Positions 50,884 through 59,922 of a stretch of 64,000 bases of DNA are shown here, in pieces; the stretch's first letter is position 1; the number at the start of each line of letters is the position of its first letter. This DNA comes from Lentilactobacillus senioris. Its GTDB lineage: Bacteria > Bacillota > Bacilli > Lactobacillales > Lactobacillaceae. The translations under genes and the position numbers were made by a program. Under the pieces are notes generated by a model. The model searched no databases and had not been told where the DNA came from. It saw only the letters and a program-made list of their open reading frames with translations. The stretch spans positions 186,001 to 250,000 of the forward strand of contig NZ_JAPQEZ010000002.1 in assembly GCF_026798195.1 (NCBI RefSeq), in the 5' to 3' direction.

Positions 50884-52125
50884 ATGATAAGTAAATGGAC
50901 CAAACGGATTATTGTGTTTTTGCTAGGCTGTATTTTGGTAGTGGGGGGCACTTTTGCTGTAAAACATTACTTACAACAACGCGCACTTGCTGACCTGGTT
51001 GATGAACCTCGTGACGTTCCTAAATGGACGGCAGATCCTAGGCCGTTACAAAGCGAAGCAGCAGCTAGAAAACAGTTCACTAGTTTAAATCGGGAAAACA
51101 AATCTAAGCACGTTTCCTTTAGCGCCCTTAAATTTGGAGTGATTCCAGGGTTAAGGGGAGCATGGTCAATCAATAATCAGACTAATAAAGCAGCGTTTGG
51201 AACAGATTGGGTCCCACAAGGTTTAACCCAGTCTAATAGCAAATATTTTATTAGTGTTTATGATGGTAATCACAAATTGAATTCATTAATTTTCCAAATT
51301 GACAAAAAAACTCGTAAATACGATAAGTCGCTCATCTTAAATTCTATGGCTCATGTTGGGGGAATTACATATGAAGACAAACATAGGCAATTAATTTATT
51401 CTGATGACTTGAACGGTACCGCGGGTTTTGGGGTTATTAAGCAATCCACTATTGATGCGTATAATCCAGTAATTGCCAAGCAGGCAATTAAGTCTCAAAA
51501 AATTCCGTTTGCATTAGGAACTAGAACTTCTGCGATTACAATCTACAGGAATTTATTGGTGGTAGCTAAGTACGGTAAAAACCCCACTCATCGTTCCATT
51601 ATTTTAATTCCGACTAATAAAAATGGATTACCAAAATCTATTTCGGTGGCTCAAAGAAAAGCCGATATCCAAAAATTTATGAAGTATTATCTAAAGCATC
51701 CTAATCAGGGTAATAGCAAACAATCTACCATTGCCAACTTAATGAAATGGTTTGTTCAAAACAAGATTATTGAGGCTTATTATCCGGGCTGGAATAATGT
51801 TCAGGGAGTTTCGATGCTAAATAATGGGTTGGCAGTTTTGAGCCAATCAGCTGGCAAACAACCTAGCACAATTCTACTTAAGGCTCAAAGTTTTGCTGGC
51901 CATAATTCGCTTAATCTAGATTTTAAAAATCCGAATAGTGGTTCCGATAAATTTAAAGTTCCCCATTCAGTAGAAGAGGTGTCTGTTAACCAACAGATGC
52001 GCACTATTAGTATGATTTTTGAAAGTGGAGCTAAAGAATACCGAGAACGACAAGTTGGATCAAACTATGAGACTTATGTGGATCGGTTCGCAATCTTGCC
52101 ATACAATGTTCAGGTTTCCCAATAA
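50884..52125 (+). CDS. Membrane-anchored extracellular protein of unknown function
   Basis: 413 residues with an N-terminal signal anchor (about residues 8-27) and a large extracytoplasmic part with many short strands (FISVYDGNHKLNSLIFQIDKK, LLVVAKYG, LAVLSQSAGKQ), which suggests a beta-propeller. No cysteines of note, no recognised motif. It lies 92 bases before mprF, so a cell-envelope role is possible. Confidence 0.65.
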   Translation: MISKWTKRIIVFLLGCILVVGGTFAVKHYLQQRALADLVDEPRDVPKWTADPRPLQSEAAARKQFTSLNRENKSKHVSFSALKFGVIPGLRGAWSINNQTNKAAFGTDWVPQGLTQSNSKYFISVYDGNHKLNSLIFQIDKKTRKYDKSLILNSMAHVGGITYEDKHRQLIYSDDLNGTAGFGVIKQSTIDAYNPVIAKQAIKSQKIPFALGTRTSAITIYRNLLVVAKYGKNPTHRSIILIPTNKNGLPKSISVAQRKADIQKFMKYYLKHPNQGNSKQSTIANLMKWFVQNKIIEAYYPGWNNVQGVSMLNNGLAVLSQSAGKQPSTILLKAQSFAGHNSLNLDFKNPNSGSDKFKVPHSVEEVSVNQQMRTISMIFESGAKEYRERQVGSNYETYVDRFAILPYNVQVSQ

Positions 52126-52217
52126 TTTAGCCGTTATTATTTTATGTAAGTACAGATCAAATTTCACTCTACCCCTAAGTTTTATTTTCGCGCCGCCCAA
52201 TCTTGAAAGGATCGAAG

Positions 52218-54836
52218 GTGACCATATTGAAATCTATCGTTAATTGGATTCGTAGTAATTTTAAATTGTTAAAAACGGTATTCTTAGTTACCGTTGTTGT
52301 TATTGTTTTTAGTGAATTATTATCCATTGCTAAATCTATTTCGTTAGCGGAATTAAAGGTAACTCTAAAAGCTATTCCGTTGTACAAACTGCTAATAACT
52401 GCAGTAATTGGGATTATTTCTGTTTTACCCATGACTGGTTACGATTTTATTTTGAACAACATGTTACATACTAAGTATAAAAAACGTTATGTGTTTGAGA
52501 CTAGTTGGTTCGTTAACACCGTCAATAATATTGCCGGTTTTGGGGGCTTAATTAGTATTGGGTTACGTTCAGAATTTTATGCCAAAGACAATGAGCCCAA
52601 GGAAGTAATGTCCGCGTTATCTAAAATTTTGTTATTCTTGGAAGCCGGATTATCATTACTTAGTTTAGTTAGTTTGGTTATCGTGGTGACAGGTAACACT
52701 GTGCCATTTTTACAACAGTATTGGATTTGGCTAGTCGGGGGAAGTATTTATTTTCCAGCAGTATACGTTTTCACCAAGTTCAAAAAAAGTGGATTATTAG
52801 GTGGTTTGACCACTAAAAATCGCTTGGGATTAACTTTAACTTCGTTTCTGGAATGGTCAGGAGTAGTTATAGCTTTCATGTGTGTTGGCTGGGCAATGGG
52901 AGTGTCCGTTTCGATCTTAGAAATTCTGCCATTGTTTATTGCCGCTTCCGTAATTGGGATTGTTTCGTTGATTCCAGGTGCCTTGGGATCCTTTGACGTC
53001 ATTATGATCTTAGGCCTATCCAGCTTGGGAGTTCCTAGAGCTACTAGTGTTATTTGGTTAATTTTGTTCCGGTTAGCTTACTATGTAATTCCACTCGTTA
53101 TTGGTGGGGCCTTCTTCTTTGACAATACTTGGCAATCGATTAATGCTCAATACTCGGGTATTCCAAAGAACTTAGCATTAGAATTTTTCCATAAAGTGGA
53201 AGTTTTTTTACTTTATTTCTCCGGAATTATGATTATTTTACTAGCTACAATTCCGCAAGGCTTCACTAAAATTCCGTGGTTGAAGATGCTTAACATTTAT
53301 CATTATCACATTGTTTCGGAATTCCCTAATATCATTTTAGGTTTTTCACTATTAGTCATGGGGCGTGGGATTGCAGCACGAGTTAAAAGAGCCTACTGGC
53401 CAACTATTGCTTTATTAATAATTGCAATTCTATACACATTCTTCTTTGATTTTAGCATGATCGCCTTGTTTGTTTTAGGAATCATGTTAATTATGATTGT
53501 GGTATCACGGACTGAGCTTTACAGGGAACAATTAGTTTATTCCTGGCAATGGAAGACGGCTGATGGCTTTATTATCGGTATCCTAGTAATGTTGTATACC
53601 ATTATTGGGGTTTACAACCGAGTAGGTCGTCACCATCACCATAAGGGGACCATCTCCTTCTTCTTATTTCCATCAGAAAAGTTATGGGTCTTTGGTTTTG
53701 TTGCTATCTTTATTGTTTCCATTTTTATGATGTTGTTCTTCCGCTATTTAGAAGGAAGCAAGCATAAAATTGGGGTACCGTTAGACGAAGACCGAGTATT
53801 AAAAATTTTAAACCAGTATGGTGGTAATGTTGATAGTCAGTTGGCCTTTTTAGGTGATAAAGTAATTTACTTTTATAATGATGGCGAAGAAGATACCGTC
53901 TTTTTCCAATTTGTTACCTATAACAACAAATGTATTGTCATGGGTGATCCGGCTGGAAAAAAAGAAGATTTTCAAGATGCTATTCAAGAATTCTTAGATG
54001 TTGCAGATCGCTGGTGTTACCAACCAATCTTTTATGAAACTAATGAAACTAGTGTCATTACCCTGCATGAAATGGGCTATGATTTCATTAAAATGGGGGA
54101 ACAGGCTTTAGTAGACCTTAATACCTTTACTACTGCAGGCAAGAAAATGAAGGGAACCCGTTCGACAATTAATAAAATTACTAAAGCGGGTTACCAATTT
54201 GATGTGCTTCAACCACCGTTCGATGAAGATTTAATGGCGACCTTGCAAGACATCTCTGATTATTGGTTAAAGGGACGTAAGGAAAAAGGTTTTTCCATGG
54301 GTTTCTTCTCAGAAAGCTACTTACAACGAGCTCCCATTGCCGTAGTAAAAGATCCAGATGGCCAAATTGTCTCTTTTGCTAATTTTATGCCTACTTACAC
54401 CAAATCCGTAGGAACTATTGATTTAATGCGCCACGGCAAAGACGCACCTTCTGGGAGCATGGACTTTTTGTTTGTGAACCTGTTTGATTACATGAAGGAA
54501 CGAGGAGTTCAGTACTTTGATCTAGGGATGGCACCACTATCGAATGTGGGGCTTTCCAAGCGAAGCTTTATGCAGGAACGAGTAGCACACTTGGTTTATG
54601 AATTCGGGGCTCGCTTTTATTCCTTCCAAGGAATTCGAGATTATAAGGAAAAATATTCACCCAAGTGGATTTCACGGTACACTTTGTATCCTAGAAAAGC
54701 TTGGATTGTCTACGTTATGATTGTGATTATGTTGGTAGATAATAGAACCATTAATAAGAAATCGAAATTACTAGGGTTAAATAAAAAAGTAGATCCTAAA
54801 TTAGACGTTGGTGACAATGACGCAGCAAAAGAGTGA
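52218..54836 (+). CDS. mprF: Phosphatidylglycerol lysyltransferase MprF
   Basis: Adds an amino acid, usually lysine, to phosphatidylglycerol and flips the product to the outer leaflet, lowering sensitivity to cationic peptides. The N-terminal half has about 12 membrane helices (flippase); the C-terminal third is the DUF2156 synthase domain (GDPAGKKEDFQDAIQEF ..., DLGMAPLSNVG near the end). About 872 residues, usual length. The start is uncertain: GTG 52218, TTG 52203 and TTG 52227 are in frame, and both 52218 and 52227 have fair ribosome binding sites. Confidence 0.9.
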   Translation: MTILKSIVNWIRSNFKLLKTVFLVTVVVIVFSELLSIAKSISLAELKVTLKAIPLYKLLITAVIGIISVLPMTGYDFILNNMLHTKYKKRYVFETSWFVNTVNNIAGFGGLISIGLRSEFYAKDNEPKEVMSALSKILLFLEAGLSLLSLVSLVIVVTGNTVPFLQQYWIWLVGGSIYFPAVYVFTKFKKSGLLGGLTTKNRLGLTLTSFLEWSGVVIAFMCVGWAMGVSVSILEILPLFIAASVIGIVSLIPGALGSFDVIMILGLSSLGVPRATSVIWLILFRLAYYVIPLVIGGAFFFDNTWQSINAQYSGIPKNLALEFFHKVEVFLLYFSGIMIILLATIPQGFTKIPWLKMLNIYHYHIVSEFPNIILGFSLLVMGRGIAARVKRAYWPTIALLIIAILYTFFFDFSMIALFVLGIMLIMIVVSRTELYREQLVYSWQWKTADGFIIGILVMLYTIIGVYNRVGRHHHHKGTISFFLFPSEKLWVFGFVAIFIVSIFMMLFFRYLEGSKHKIGVPLDEDRVLKILNQYGGNVDSQLAFLGDKVIYFYNDGEEDTVFFQFVTYNNKCIVMGDPAGKKEDFQDAIQEFLDVADRWCYQPIFYETNETSVITLHEMGYDFIKMGEQALVDLNTFTTAGKKMKGTRSTINKITKAGYQFDVLQPPFDEDLMATLQDISDYWLKGRKEKGFSMGFFSESYLQRAPIAVVKDPDGQIVSFANFMPTYTKSVGTIDLMRHGKDAPSGSMDFLFVNLFDYMKERGVQYFDLGMAPLSNVGLSKRSFMQERVAHLVYEFGARFYSFQGIRDYKEKYSPKWISRYTLYPRKAWIVYVMIVIMLVDNRTINKKSKLLGLNKKVDPKLDVGDNDAAKE

Positions 54837-54865
54837 TTGTCTATTATAGTTTCGTATGATATGCT
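54837..54865 (+). promoter_or_regulatory. Promoter upstream of the MFS exporter
   Basis: TTGTCT and TATGCT are 17 bp apart, with a TGn extension before the -10. It gives a leader of about 115 bases before the exporter start. Confidence 0.7.
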
Positions 54866-54893
54866 GGTGAGACTATTTAAAAAGGAGTTGAAG

Positions 54894-54938
54894 TTGCAGT
54901 GGTTATTTACACAACCTTTATTGCTTGTGCTACTGTAG
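54894..54938 (+). CDS. Possible leader peptide of the MFS exporter
   Basis: A 14-codon frame starting TTG, 6 bases after AAAGGAG, encodes a Leu-rich peptide (MQWLFTQPLLLVLL) and stops 48 bases before the exporter. Small leader peptides before drug-resistance genes often control them by ribosome stalling. Too short to prove from sequence alone. Confidence 0.4.
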   Translation: MQWLFTQPLLLVLL

Positions 54939-54985
54939 CCGACTTAGGACGTTCTTCCGTAAATTAAATTATTAGGAGAATTAAC

Positions 54986-56179
54986 GTGAAAAACGTCCAT
55001 AAAAAAATACCATCAGTGATCTTAATTATCGCTTTAGTAGGTTTTCCTCAAATTAGCGAATCTATTTTTACCCCAGTCCTTCCTGCTATAAGTCAAGCAA
55101 TGCAAGTTAGTGCTCAAACTAGTCAGTTAACAATGAGTAGTTACTTCATTGGGTTTGCAATTGGTGTCTTGTTTTGGGGATGGCTCTCTGATCGAGTAGG
55201 TCGGCGTCCAGCAATGAGCTGGGGAATTGTTGTTTATCTATTAGGAAATATAGGCCTTTTGTTAGCTAGTAATTTTGCTGGCTTAATGGTTGCTAGGGTA
55301 GTTCAAGCGTTTGGTGCGGCTACTGGTTCAGTGGTTACTCAAACTATAATGCGGGAATCATTTGCTGGCATTAAGGGAAAAAAGGTTTTTGCCCAAGTCA
55401 GTGCTGCAATGGCATTGTCCCCAGCACTTGGCCCACTGTTAGGCGGCGAAGTTCAAAGCTATTTTGGCAATTATCGTAGCGTGTTTGCGGTACTGATTAG
55501 TATGGCAGTAATATTATATTTAGTAGTTTTGTTAAAATTACCAGAAACTAGAGTGCCAACTACTTCAGAAGTAATTAGTCCCTGGTATCGGGTAGCAATG
55601 AAAATGCTAAAAAGTCCACAGGTATGGGGTTATTGCCTTATTATTAGTGGTATCAATGGTATCTTGTTTAGTTACTATGCTGAGGCCCCGTTTGTTTTTG
55701 AACGCCATTTTGGTCTTTCAGTGCAACAATATGGTTGGCTAGGAATAGTGATGGCTGCAGCTAGTATCACTGGAGCAGTCACCGCTAATTGGCTTGCTGG
55801 TAAAGTTAGGGCTGAACAAATAACAAACTTAGGATTATTAATTGCATTAATCGGTAGTTTAGGAATGTTAATTATGGCTACTTACCTGCCGTTATTGTTA
55901 TTAACAGTTTTTATTACCTTTATGGGGGTCAATGTTACTTTACCAATCGCTCTGAATCAAGCTTTGATTGGATTTGAGGATGTGATTGGAACTGCTAGTG
56001 GTTTGTTGAGCTTCGTTTACTACTTAATCATTAGTGCGCTGACTTTTTTGATGAGTGTTATGCACGATGGAACTGTTTGGGCACTGCCTAAGTACATGGT
56101 ATTAGTTATAGTGATGATGGTGTTTGGCCGTTTGATTACTGGCGAACTAAGTAAAAAAGGCAACTTAATAAAAGAATAA
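54986..56179 (+). CDS. Bcr/CflA-type MFS drug exporter
   Basis: 397 residues, 12 membrane helices, MFS motif A (GWLSDRVGRRPAM, about residues 65-77) and the N-terminal pattern FPQISESIFTPVLPAIS of the DHA1 Bcr/CflA group. Expected to export drugs or metabolites by proton antiport. GTG start with AGGAGA upstream. Confidence 0.88.
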   Translation: MKNVHKKIPSVILIIALVGFPQISESIFTPVLPAISQAMQVSAQTSQLTMSSYFIGFAIGVLFWGWLSDRVGRRPAMSWGIVVYLLGNIGLLLASNFAGLMVARVVQAFGAATGSVVTQTIMRESFAGIKGKKVFAQVSAAMALSPALGPLLGGEVQSYFGNYRSVFAVLISMAVILYLVVLLKLPETRVPTTSEVISPWYRVAMKMLKSPQVWGYCLIISGINGILFSYYAEAPFVFERHFGLSVQQYGWLGIVMAAASITGAVTANWLAGKVRAEQITNLGLLIALIGSLGMLIMATYLPLLLLTVFITFMGVNVTLPIALNQALIGFEDVIGTASGLLSFVYYLIISALTFLMSVMHDGTVWALPKYMVLVIVMMVFGRLITGELSKKGNLIKE

Positions 56180-56183
56180 AATC

Positions 56184-56218
56184 AAAAAGCAACCGAAACA
56201 ATTTTTCGGTTGCTTTTT
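56184..56218. terminator. Bidirectional terminator
   Basis: A 15-bp stem from AAAAAGCAACCGAAA and its complement with a 5-nt loop. T runs on both strands; it ends the exporter gene and the convergent small secreted protein gene. Confidence 0.9.
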
Positions 56219-56222
56219 TGTA

Positions 56223-56468
56223 TTAATCTTCCCAGCCGCAAAGTTTGTAGTGATTTCTTTTAGCCCATTTTAAAGTGACGTGCTTTAATTTAGAGGCGTG
56301 GTTAAGTCCCCGACAGTGTTTAGCATAATGATATTTTTTCCCATGTTTAGGGGCAATCCAAACATAACGGGTCTTAGCTTGCGCTGGTGCAGCAGGAATG
56401 GCTGTCATTCCACCACCAATGGTAAATGTTGCAGCAATTAAAATTGCGGTTTTGCGTAATGCTTTCAT
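56223..56468 (-). CDS. Small secreted protein
   Basis: 81 residues: a 31-residue signal peptide ending AQA, and a basic mature part with His and Cys (YHYAKHCRGLNHA ... HYKLCGWED). The two Cys could form a disulfide or, with His, bind metal. Similar small domains occur at the ends of secreted nucleases of lactobacilli; here it stands alone. Role unknown. Confidence 0.75.
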   Translation of the reverse strand: MKALRKTAILIAATFTIGGGMTAIPAAPAQAKTRYVWIAPKHGKKYHYAKHCRGLNHASKLKHVTLKWAKRNHYKLCGWED

Positions 56469-56630
56469 GGTCTTTCATCTCCTAAATAAATTAACTAACA
56501 AACATGATAATCAATTAGCCCTTGATCTAACTGATTAGCTATTCATTAGTACTTATAGTACCTTTTTAGTATACCAAGAGATGATTAATTTGTGTGAATG
56601 CTTTTACAAACTTCTAGTTTAAATATAATA

Positions 56631-56663
56631 AAAAAACAGGATCCGTTAAGACCCTGTTTTTTT
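56631..56663 (-). terminator. Terminator of the NimT-type transporter gene
   Basis: AAAAAACAGG and CCTGTTTTTT form a 10-bp stem overlapping the stop codon, with T runs in both directions. Confidence 0.85.
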
Positions 56664-57819
56664 ATTGTGGAAATTGTTCACTGGCAGTAATTTTAAACCC
56701 GATGCTAATAGTAACTACCATGAAGATGATGAAGGTAATAATAACACTTAGCCAGCCACCAGTAACACTATGGAGCTGTCCGAATAAGAGGGGCCCAACT
56801 GCGGCAATTAAATAACCGATAAATTGAGCGAACCCAGACCTGACTGCAATAACTTCCATTCGGTTACTGCTACTGGTAATTAAAGCCATTGCAAGGGTAA
56901 AAATCAATGCACTGGTAAAACCTAGTAGCAGAGCCGAAATCCACAGACCAATTCCATTGAGCAAGATGCTTAACATTCCGCCAACGTAGCCAATTAAGAT
57001 GATGGTTAAGATGATTCGTTTATTAAAAATCCAAGTTAGTAACAACGCAGATGGAATTCCGATTAACTGGAATAAGGAAAGCATAAAACCAGCAGTGGCT
57101 GAAGAAACGCCATGGTCAACGTAAATAGATGGCAGCCAGGTGTTTAAACTGTAAAAAATTAGAGATTGTAACCCCATAAATAGAGCTAATAACCAAGCAT
57201 AGTGGTCGTGTAACAGGGTTTGCATGAAACTGATAGGTTGAGCATCAGTTTTCTTAATGGGTTGCTGTAAGCCGGTTTGTAGTTTCTTTTGAGACAATAA
57301 CCAGACTATTAAAGCTATAATAGCTGGGATACTGAATAGCTGGATGCTGAACTGCCAGCTTACTAAGTTACTCATTGGGACTACCAAACCCATTCCAATG
57401 GCCGAAAAGAGACTCATCGTCAAGGAATAATAACTGGTTAATTGGGTAGCATCACTAGGTCGGTATTGAGCAATAATGGTGGTCACCAATACATTTAAAA
57501 AGGCGATGGCTAAGCCTACCAGAATTGTTCCAGTCAACATAGTGGCTACGTTAATTACCCGTAGCAGATTAGCAACTGCCAACAATACAGCTGATAATGC
57601 TACAAACCAATTTAAACCAATTTGCTTTAAAATCTGTGGTGTCAGCATGGCTCCAATCGCAAAACATAGTAAGGGAATGGTCATTAGCAACGAAGTGTAC
57701 GTTGAATCCACTTTCCAAGCACTTTGAATGGTGCTAAAAATGGGAGTCATTCCAGTTACTGCTAATCTGAGGTTAGCGGCGATTAACACCACTACCATCG
57801 TTAAATATTTTTTGGACAA
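56662..57819 (-). CDS. CynX/NimT-family MFS transporter
   Basis: 385 residues, 12 membrane helices, with the family start AANLRLAVTGMTPIFSTIQ and the MTIPLLCFAIGA segment. Family members carry cyanate, nitroimidazole or amino-acid-like compounds; the substrate here is unknown. AAGGAG lies before the ATG. Upstream (57820-57948) there is a short palindrome GAACT-TAA-AGTTC that could be an operator. Confidence 0.85.
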   Translation of the reverse strand: MSKKYLTMVVVLIAANLRLAVTGMTPIFSTIQSAWKVDSTYTSLLMTIPLLCFAIGAMLTPQILKQIGLNWFVALSAVLLAVANLLRVINVATMLTGTILVGLAIAFLNVLVTTIIAQYRPSDATQLTSYYSLTMSLFSAIGMGLVVPMSNLVSWQFSIQLFSIPAIIALIVWLLSQKKLQTGLQQPIKKTDAQPISFMQTLLHDHYAWLLALFMGLQSLIFYSLNTWLPSIYVDHGVSSATAGFMLSLFQLIGIPSALLLTWIFNKRIILTIILIGYVGGMLSILLNGIGLWISALLLGFTSALIFTLAMALITSSSNRMEVIAVRSGFAQFIGYLIAAVGPLLFGQLHSVTGGWLSVIITFIIFMVVTISIGFKITASEQFPQ

Positions 57820-57948
57820 AACAAAAACACTCCTTCTAAATTTAGTTTCCTACCTAGAAAGCGTGCTTTACTAGTATTATGACGAACTTAAAGTTCGCTG
57901 TCGGAATTTATATGTTCTACCCTAAGTGATTTAAGGAAGAATGTAAAG

Positions 57949-58272
57949 TTAAATGTGGCGAACTACCACCAAGGATAACATGCCAATGACAACAATCCAC
58001 AACAAGCTTTTGGTGATCACTGCAGCAACGAAAGTGGGCACTGAAGCAATAATGTTATCCCAATTAGGAGTTGGCAAGTGGCCTAATCGTTGGGTAAAGA
58101 GATTTTCGAACCAGAGGGCGGCCATGATGACAATTGGAACAAAGCTTAAAAATTCAGTTATCTTTGGAGATAGTCGAAATTTTTGGAGAAGCACTAATGG
58201 TAATACTCGAGATAACCAAGTGACCAAGCCACAACCAAAAATAGTCAGTAAAACATACTCAGAAGAATTCAT
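57949..58272 (-). CDS. azlD: AzlD-family branched-chain amino acid export subunit
   Basis: 107 residues, three to four membrane helices (LLTIFGCGLVTWLSRVLPLVLL, TEFLSFVPIVIMAAL), the AzlD pattern. The small partner of AzlC. The start at 58272 lies in the last codons of azlC, so translation is coupled; an upstream frame to 58296 is less likely. Confidence 0.9.
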   Translation of the reverse strand: MNSSEYVLLTIFGCGLVTWLSRVLPLVLLQKFRLSPKITEFLSFVPIVIMAALWFENLFTQRLGHLPTPNWDNIIASVPTFVAAVITKSLLWIVVIGMLSLVVVRHI

Positions 58273-58966
58273 TTTTGAGCCACACCCCCAATCCACAGGT
58301 GATTAAGGTAACCACCAAGACTAACAAGTTGGTGGGGATAAAGATAAATCCAACGTATATTAGAATTAAGGTAATCAGGACTACTAGTAGTTGTAATGAG
58401 AGGGCTAAAACCTGTTCCGAAATAATTTGCAGGTAAAGTAACCCTAAAAACATTGCTACAATTGCAAAATCTAATCCCCAAGCTTGTGGATCGGTGATGA
58501 AATTGCCTAAAATCGCTCCTACAACGGAAGCTCCGGCCCAGACCCAATAAGCTACAAGATTGGCAGCATTTAACCACTCGAAGTTTAACCGATGATTAGT
58601 ATAGTTGATTTTATTCATACTTAAAGCAAAACTTTCATCGGTAATGAAACTTCCCAAAACCACGTTTTTCCAGGTAGCTTGAGTGGGGAGGTAGCCCGCG
58701 ACGGTGGTGCTAATTAAGATCATCCGAGCATTAACCAAGAAAACGGCAAAAACAATGGATGCTACCGGACTGTGAGCAGCTAGCATGCTGACTGCAATAA
58801 ACTGCGCCGAGCCGGCATAAATAAACAAAGACATTAATAACGTGATCCATGGACTAAATCCAGCGTCTTTAGCAACTATCCCAAAGGCCAACCCAATTCC
58901 GATATAACCAAATACGGTTGGTAAAGCCTCCTTGATAGCCGCAGAAGAATTTAATTCGTGATTCAT
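58259..58966 (-). CDS. azlC: AzlC-family branched-chain amino acid exporter
   Basis: 235 residues, about six membrane helices, with PTVFGYIGIGLAFG and FIYAGSAQFIAVSML typical of AzlC. Together with AzlD it exports leucine, isoleucine, valine or analogues. GGAGG lies about 12 bases before the ATG, a long spacing. Confidence 0.92.
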   Translation of the reverse strand: MNHELNSSAAIKEALPTVFGYIGIGLAFGIVAKDAGFSPWITLLMSLFIYAGSAQFIAVSMLAAHSPVASIVFAVFLVNARMILISTTVAGYLPTQATWKNVVLGSFITDESFALSMNKINYTNHRLNFEWLNAANLVAYWVWAGASVVGAILGNFITDPQAWGLDFAIVAMFLGLLYLQIISEQVLALSLQLLVVLITLILIYVGFIFIPTNLLVLVVTLITCGLGVWLKNEFF

Positions 58967-59111
58967 GATGTAAATCGAACCTCCTAACAGTCTAATACTA
59001 TTAAAGCATGTTTAGCTAAGAGATTCATCCCCAGATAAGATATTAGGTAGTTTCAAGTTAGATAGGCTAAAATTAAATTAGCAATTAAAACATTGGAATG
59101 GGGTGCAGAAA

Positions 59112-59729
59112 ATGGATTTGAGTTTAAGACAACAACCAGCTGGTTTAAAGCTATCTAATGATGAAATCACTATTACGGTTCAAACGGAACTTGAAGGAAT
59201 TCCGCCAAACGCGGTGTACATATATCTAAACCATAATCGGATAACTGAGATAACCACTTCAATTAAGCAGCTTAAGATGGAACGTATCGTTAGCTTAGAA
59301 GCGATGGGAAAAACCCCATTAGAGCTTAAAAACGCAATTGAATCCGAAGCGGATCCTCAACATGATTATTGGCTTAACATCTTAGGTTTGTTGGGATGTT
59401 CGCTGGTTCCGGCTAAGTCTAATGGTAAAGCCCAACATAAATTTAAGAAACAACTGTCAGATATGCCGTTTTACGTTGATTATGAAGGTAGTCAGGCAGT
59501 TGTTTATTGGCGTAAACGAGCAGAGTTAGTAATTCAAAGAGGGGCCACTATGCGAAGCACCGCACCATTAAATCAAGATGGTAAGTTAGGTTTTAGTGCT
59601 AGATTTGCCGAACAGTTGCGGGCAGAACATAGCACTCAATTTGAAAATTTTGTTACTACCGAAGATATTATTCTCAAGAGTGTTAATGAAGTCGGTCTTT
59701 TTTTGTACTATGGTGGCACTAATAGTTGA
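59112..59729 (+). CDS. Conserved-looking protein of unknown function
   Basis: 205 residues, soluble, mixed alpha/beta, no motif I recognise (LSLRQQPAGLKLSNDEITITVQ..., VDYEGSQAVVYWRKRAEL...). ATGGGGTG precedes this ATG; a GTG at 59103 is also in frame. Stands alone between two opposite operons. Confidence 0.65.
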   Translation: MDLSLRQQPAGLKLSNDEITITVQTELEGIPPNAVYIYLNHNRITEITTSIKQLKMERIVSLEAMGKTPLELKNAIESEADPQHDYWLNILGLLGCSLVPAKSNGKAQHKFKKQLSDMPFYVDYEGSQAVVYWRKRAELVIQRGATMRSTAPLNQDGKLGFSARFAEQLRAEHSTQFENFVTTEDIILKSVNEVGLFLYYGGTNS

Positions 59730-59853
59730 CTAATTTTAAAAAACCAAACTGGAAAAACAATTGATGAGTTGTCCAAGGTAAATTGAAATGAATAATATTA
59801 TACTTCTACATTGTTGTGGAATAAGGCACGGGCTGTAGTAAATTAACGAAAGT

Positions 59854-59895
59854 AAAAAGATCTAACACATATGTTCTTAAGCGTTAGATCTTTTT
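59854..59895. terminator. Bidirectional terminator
   Basis: A perfect 13-bp stem (AAAAAGATCTAAC / GTTAGATCTTTTT) with a 16-nt loop. Serves the unknown gene and the convergent NADH oxidase gene. Confidence 0.9.
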
Positions 59896-59922
59896 AGTTG
59901 GAGATTATTAAGCCATATAATA

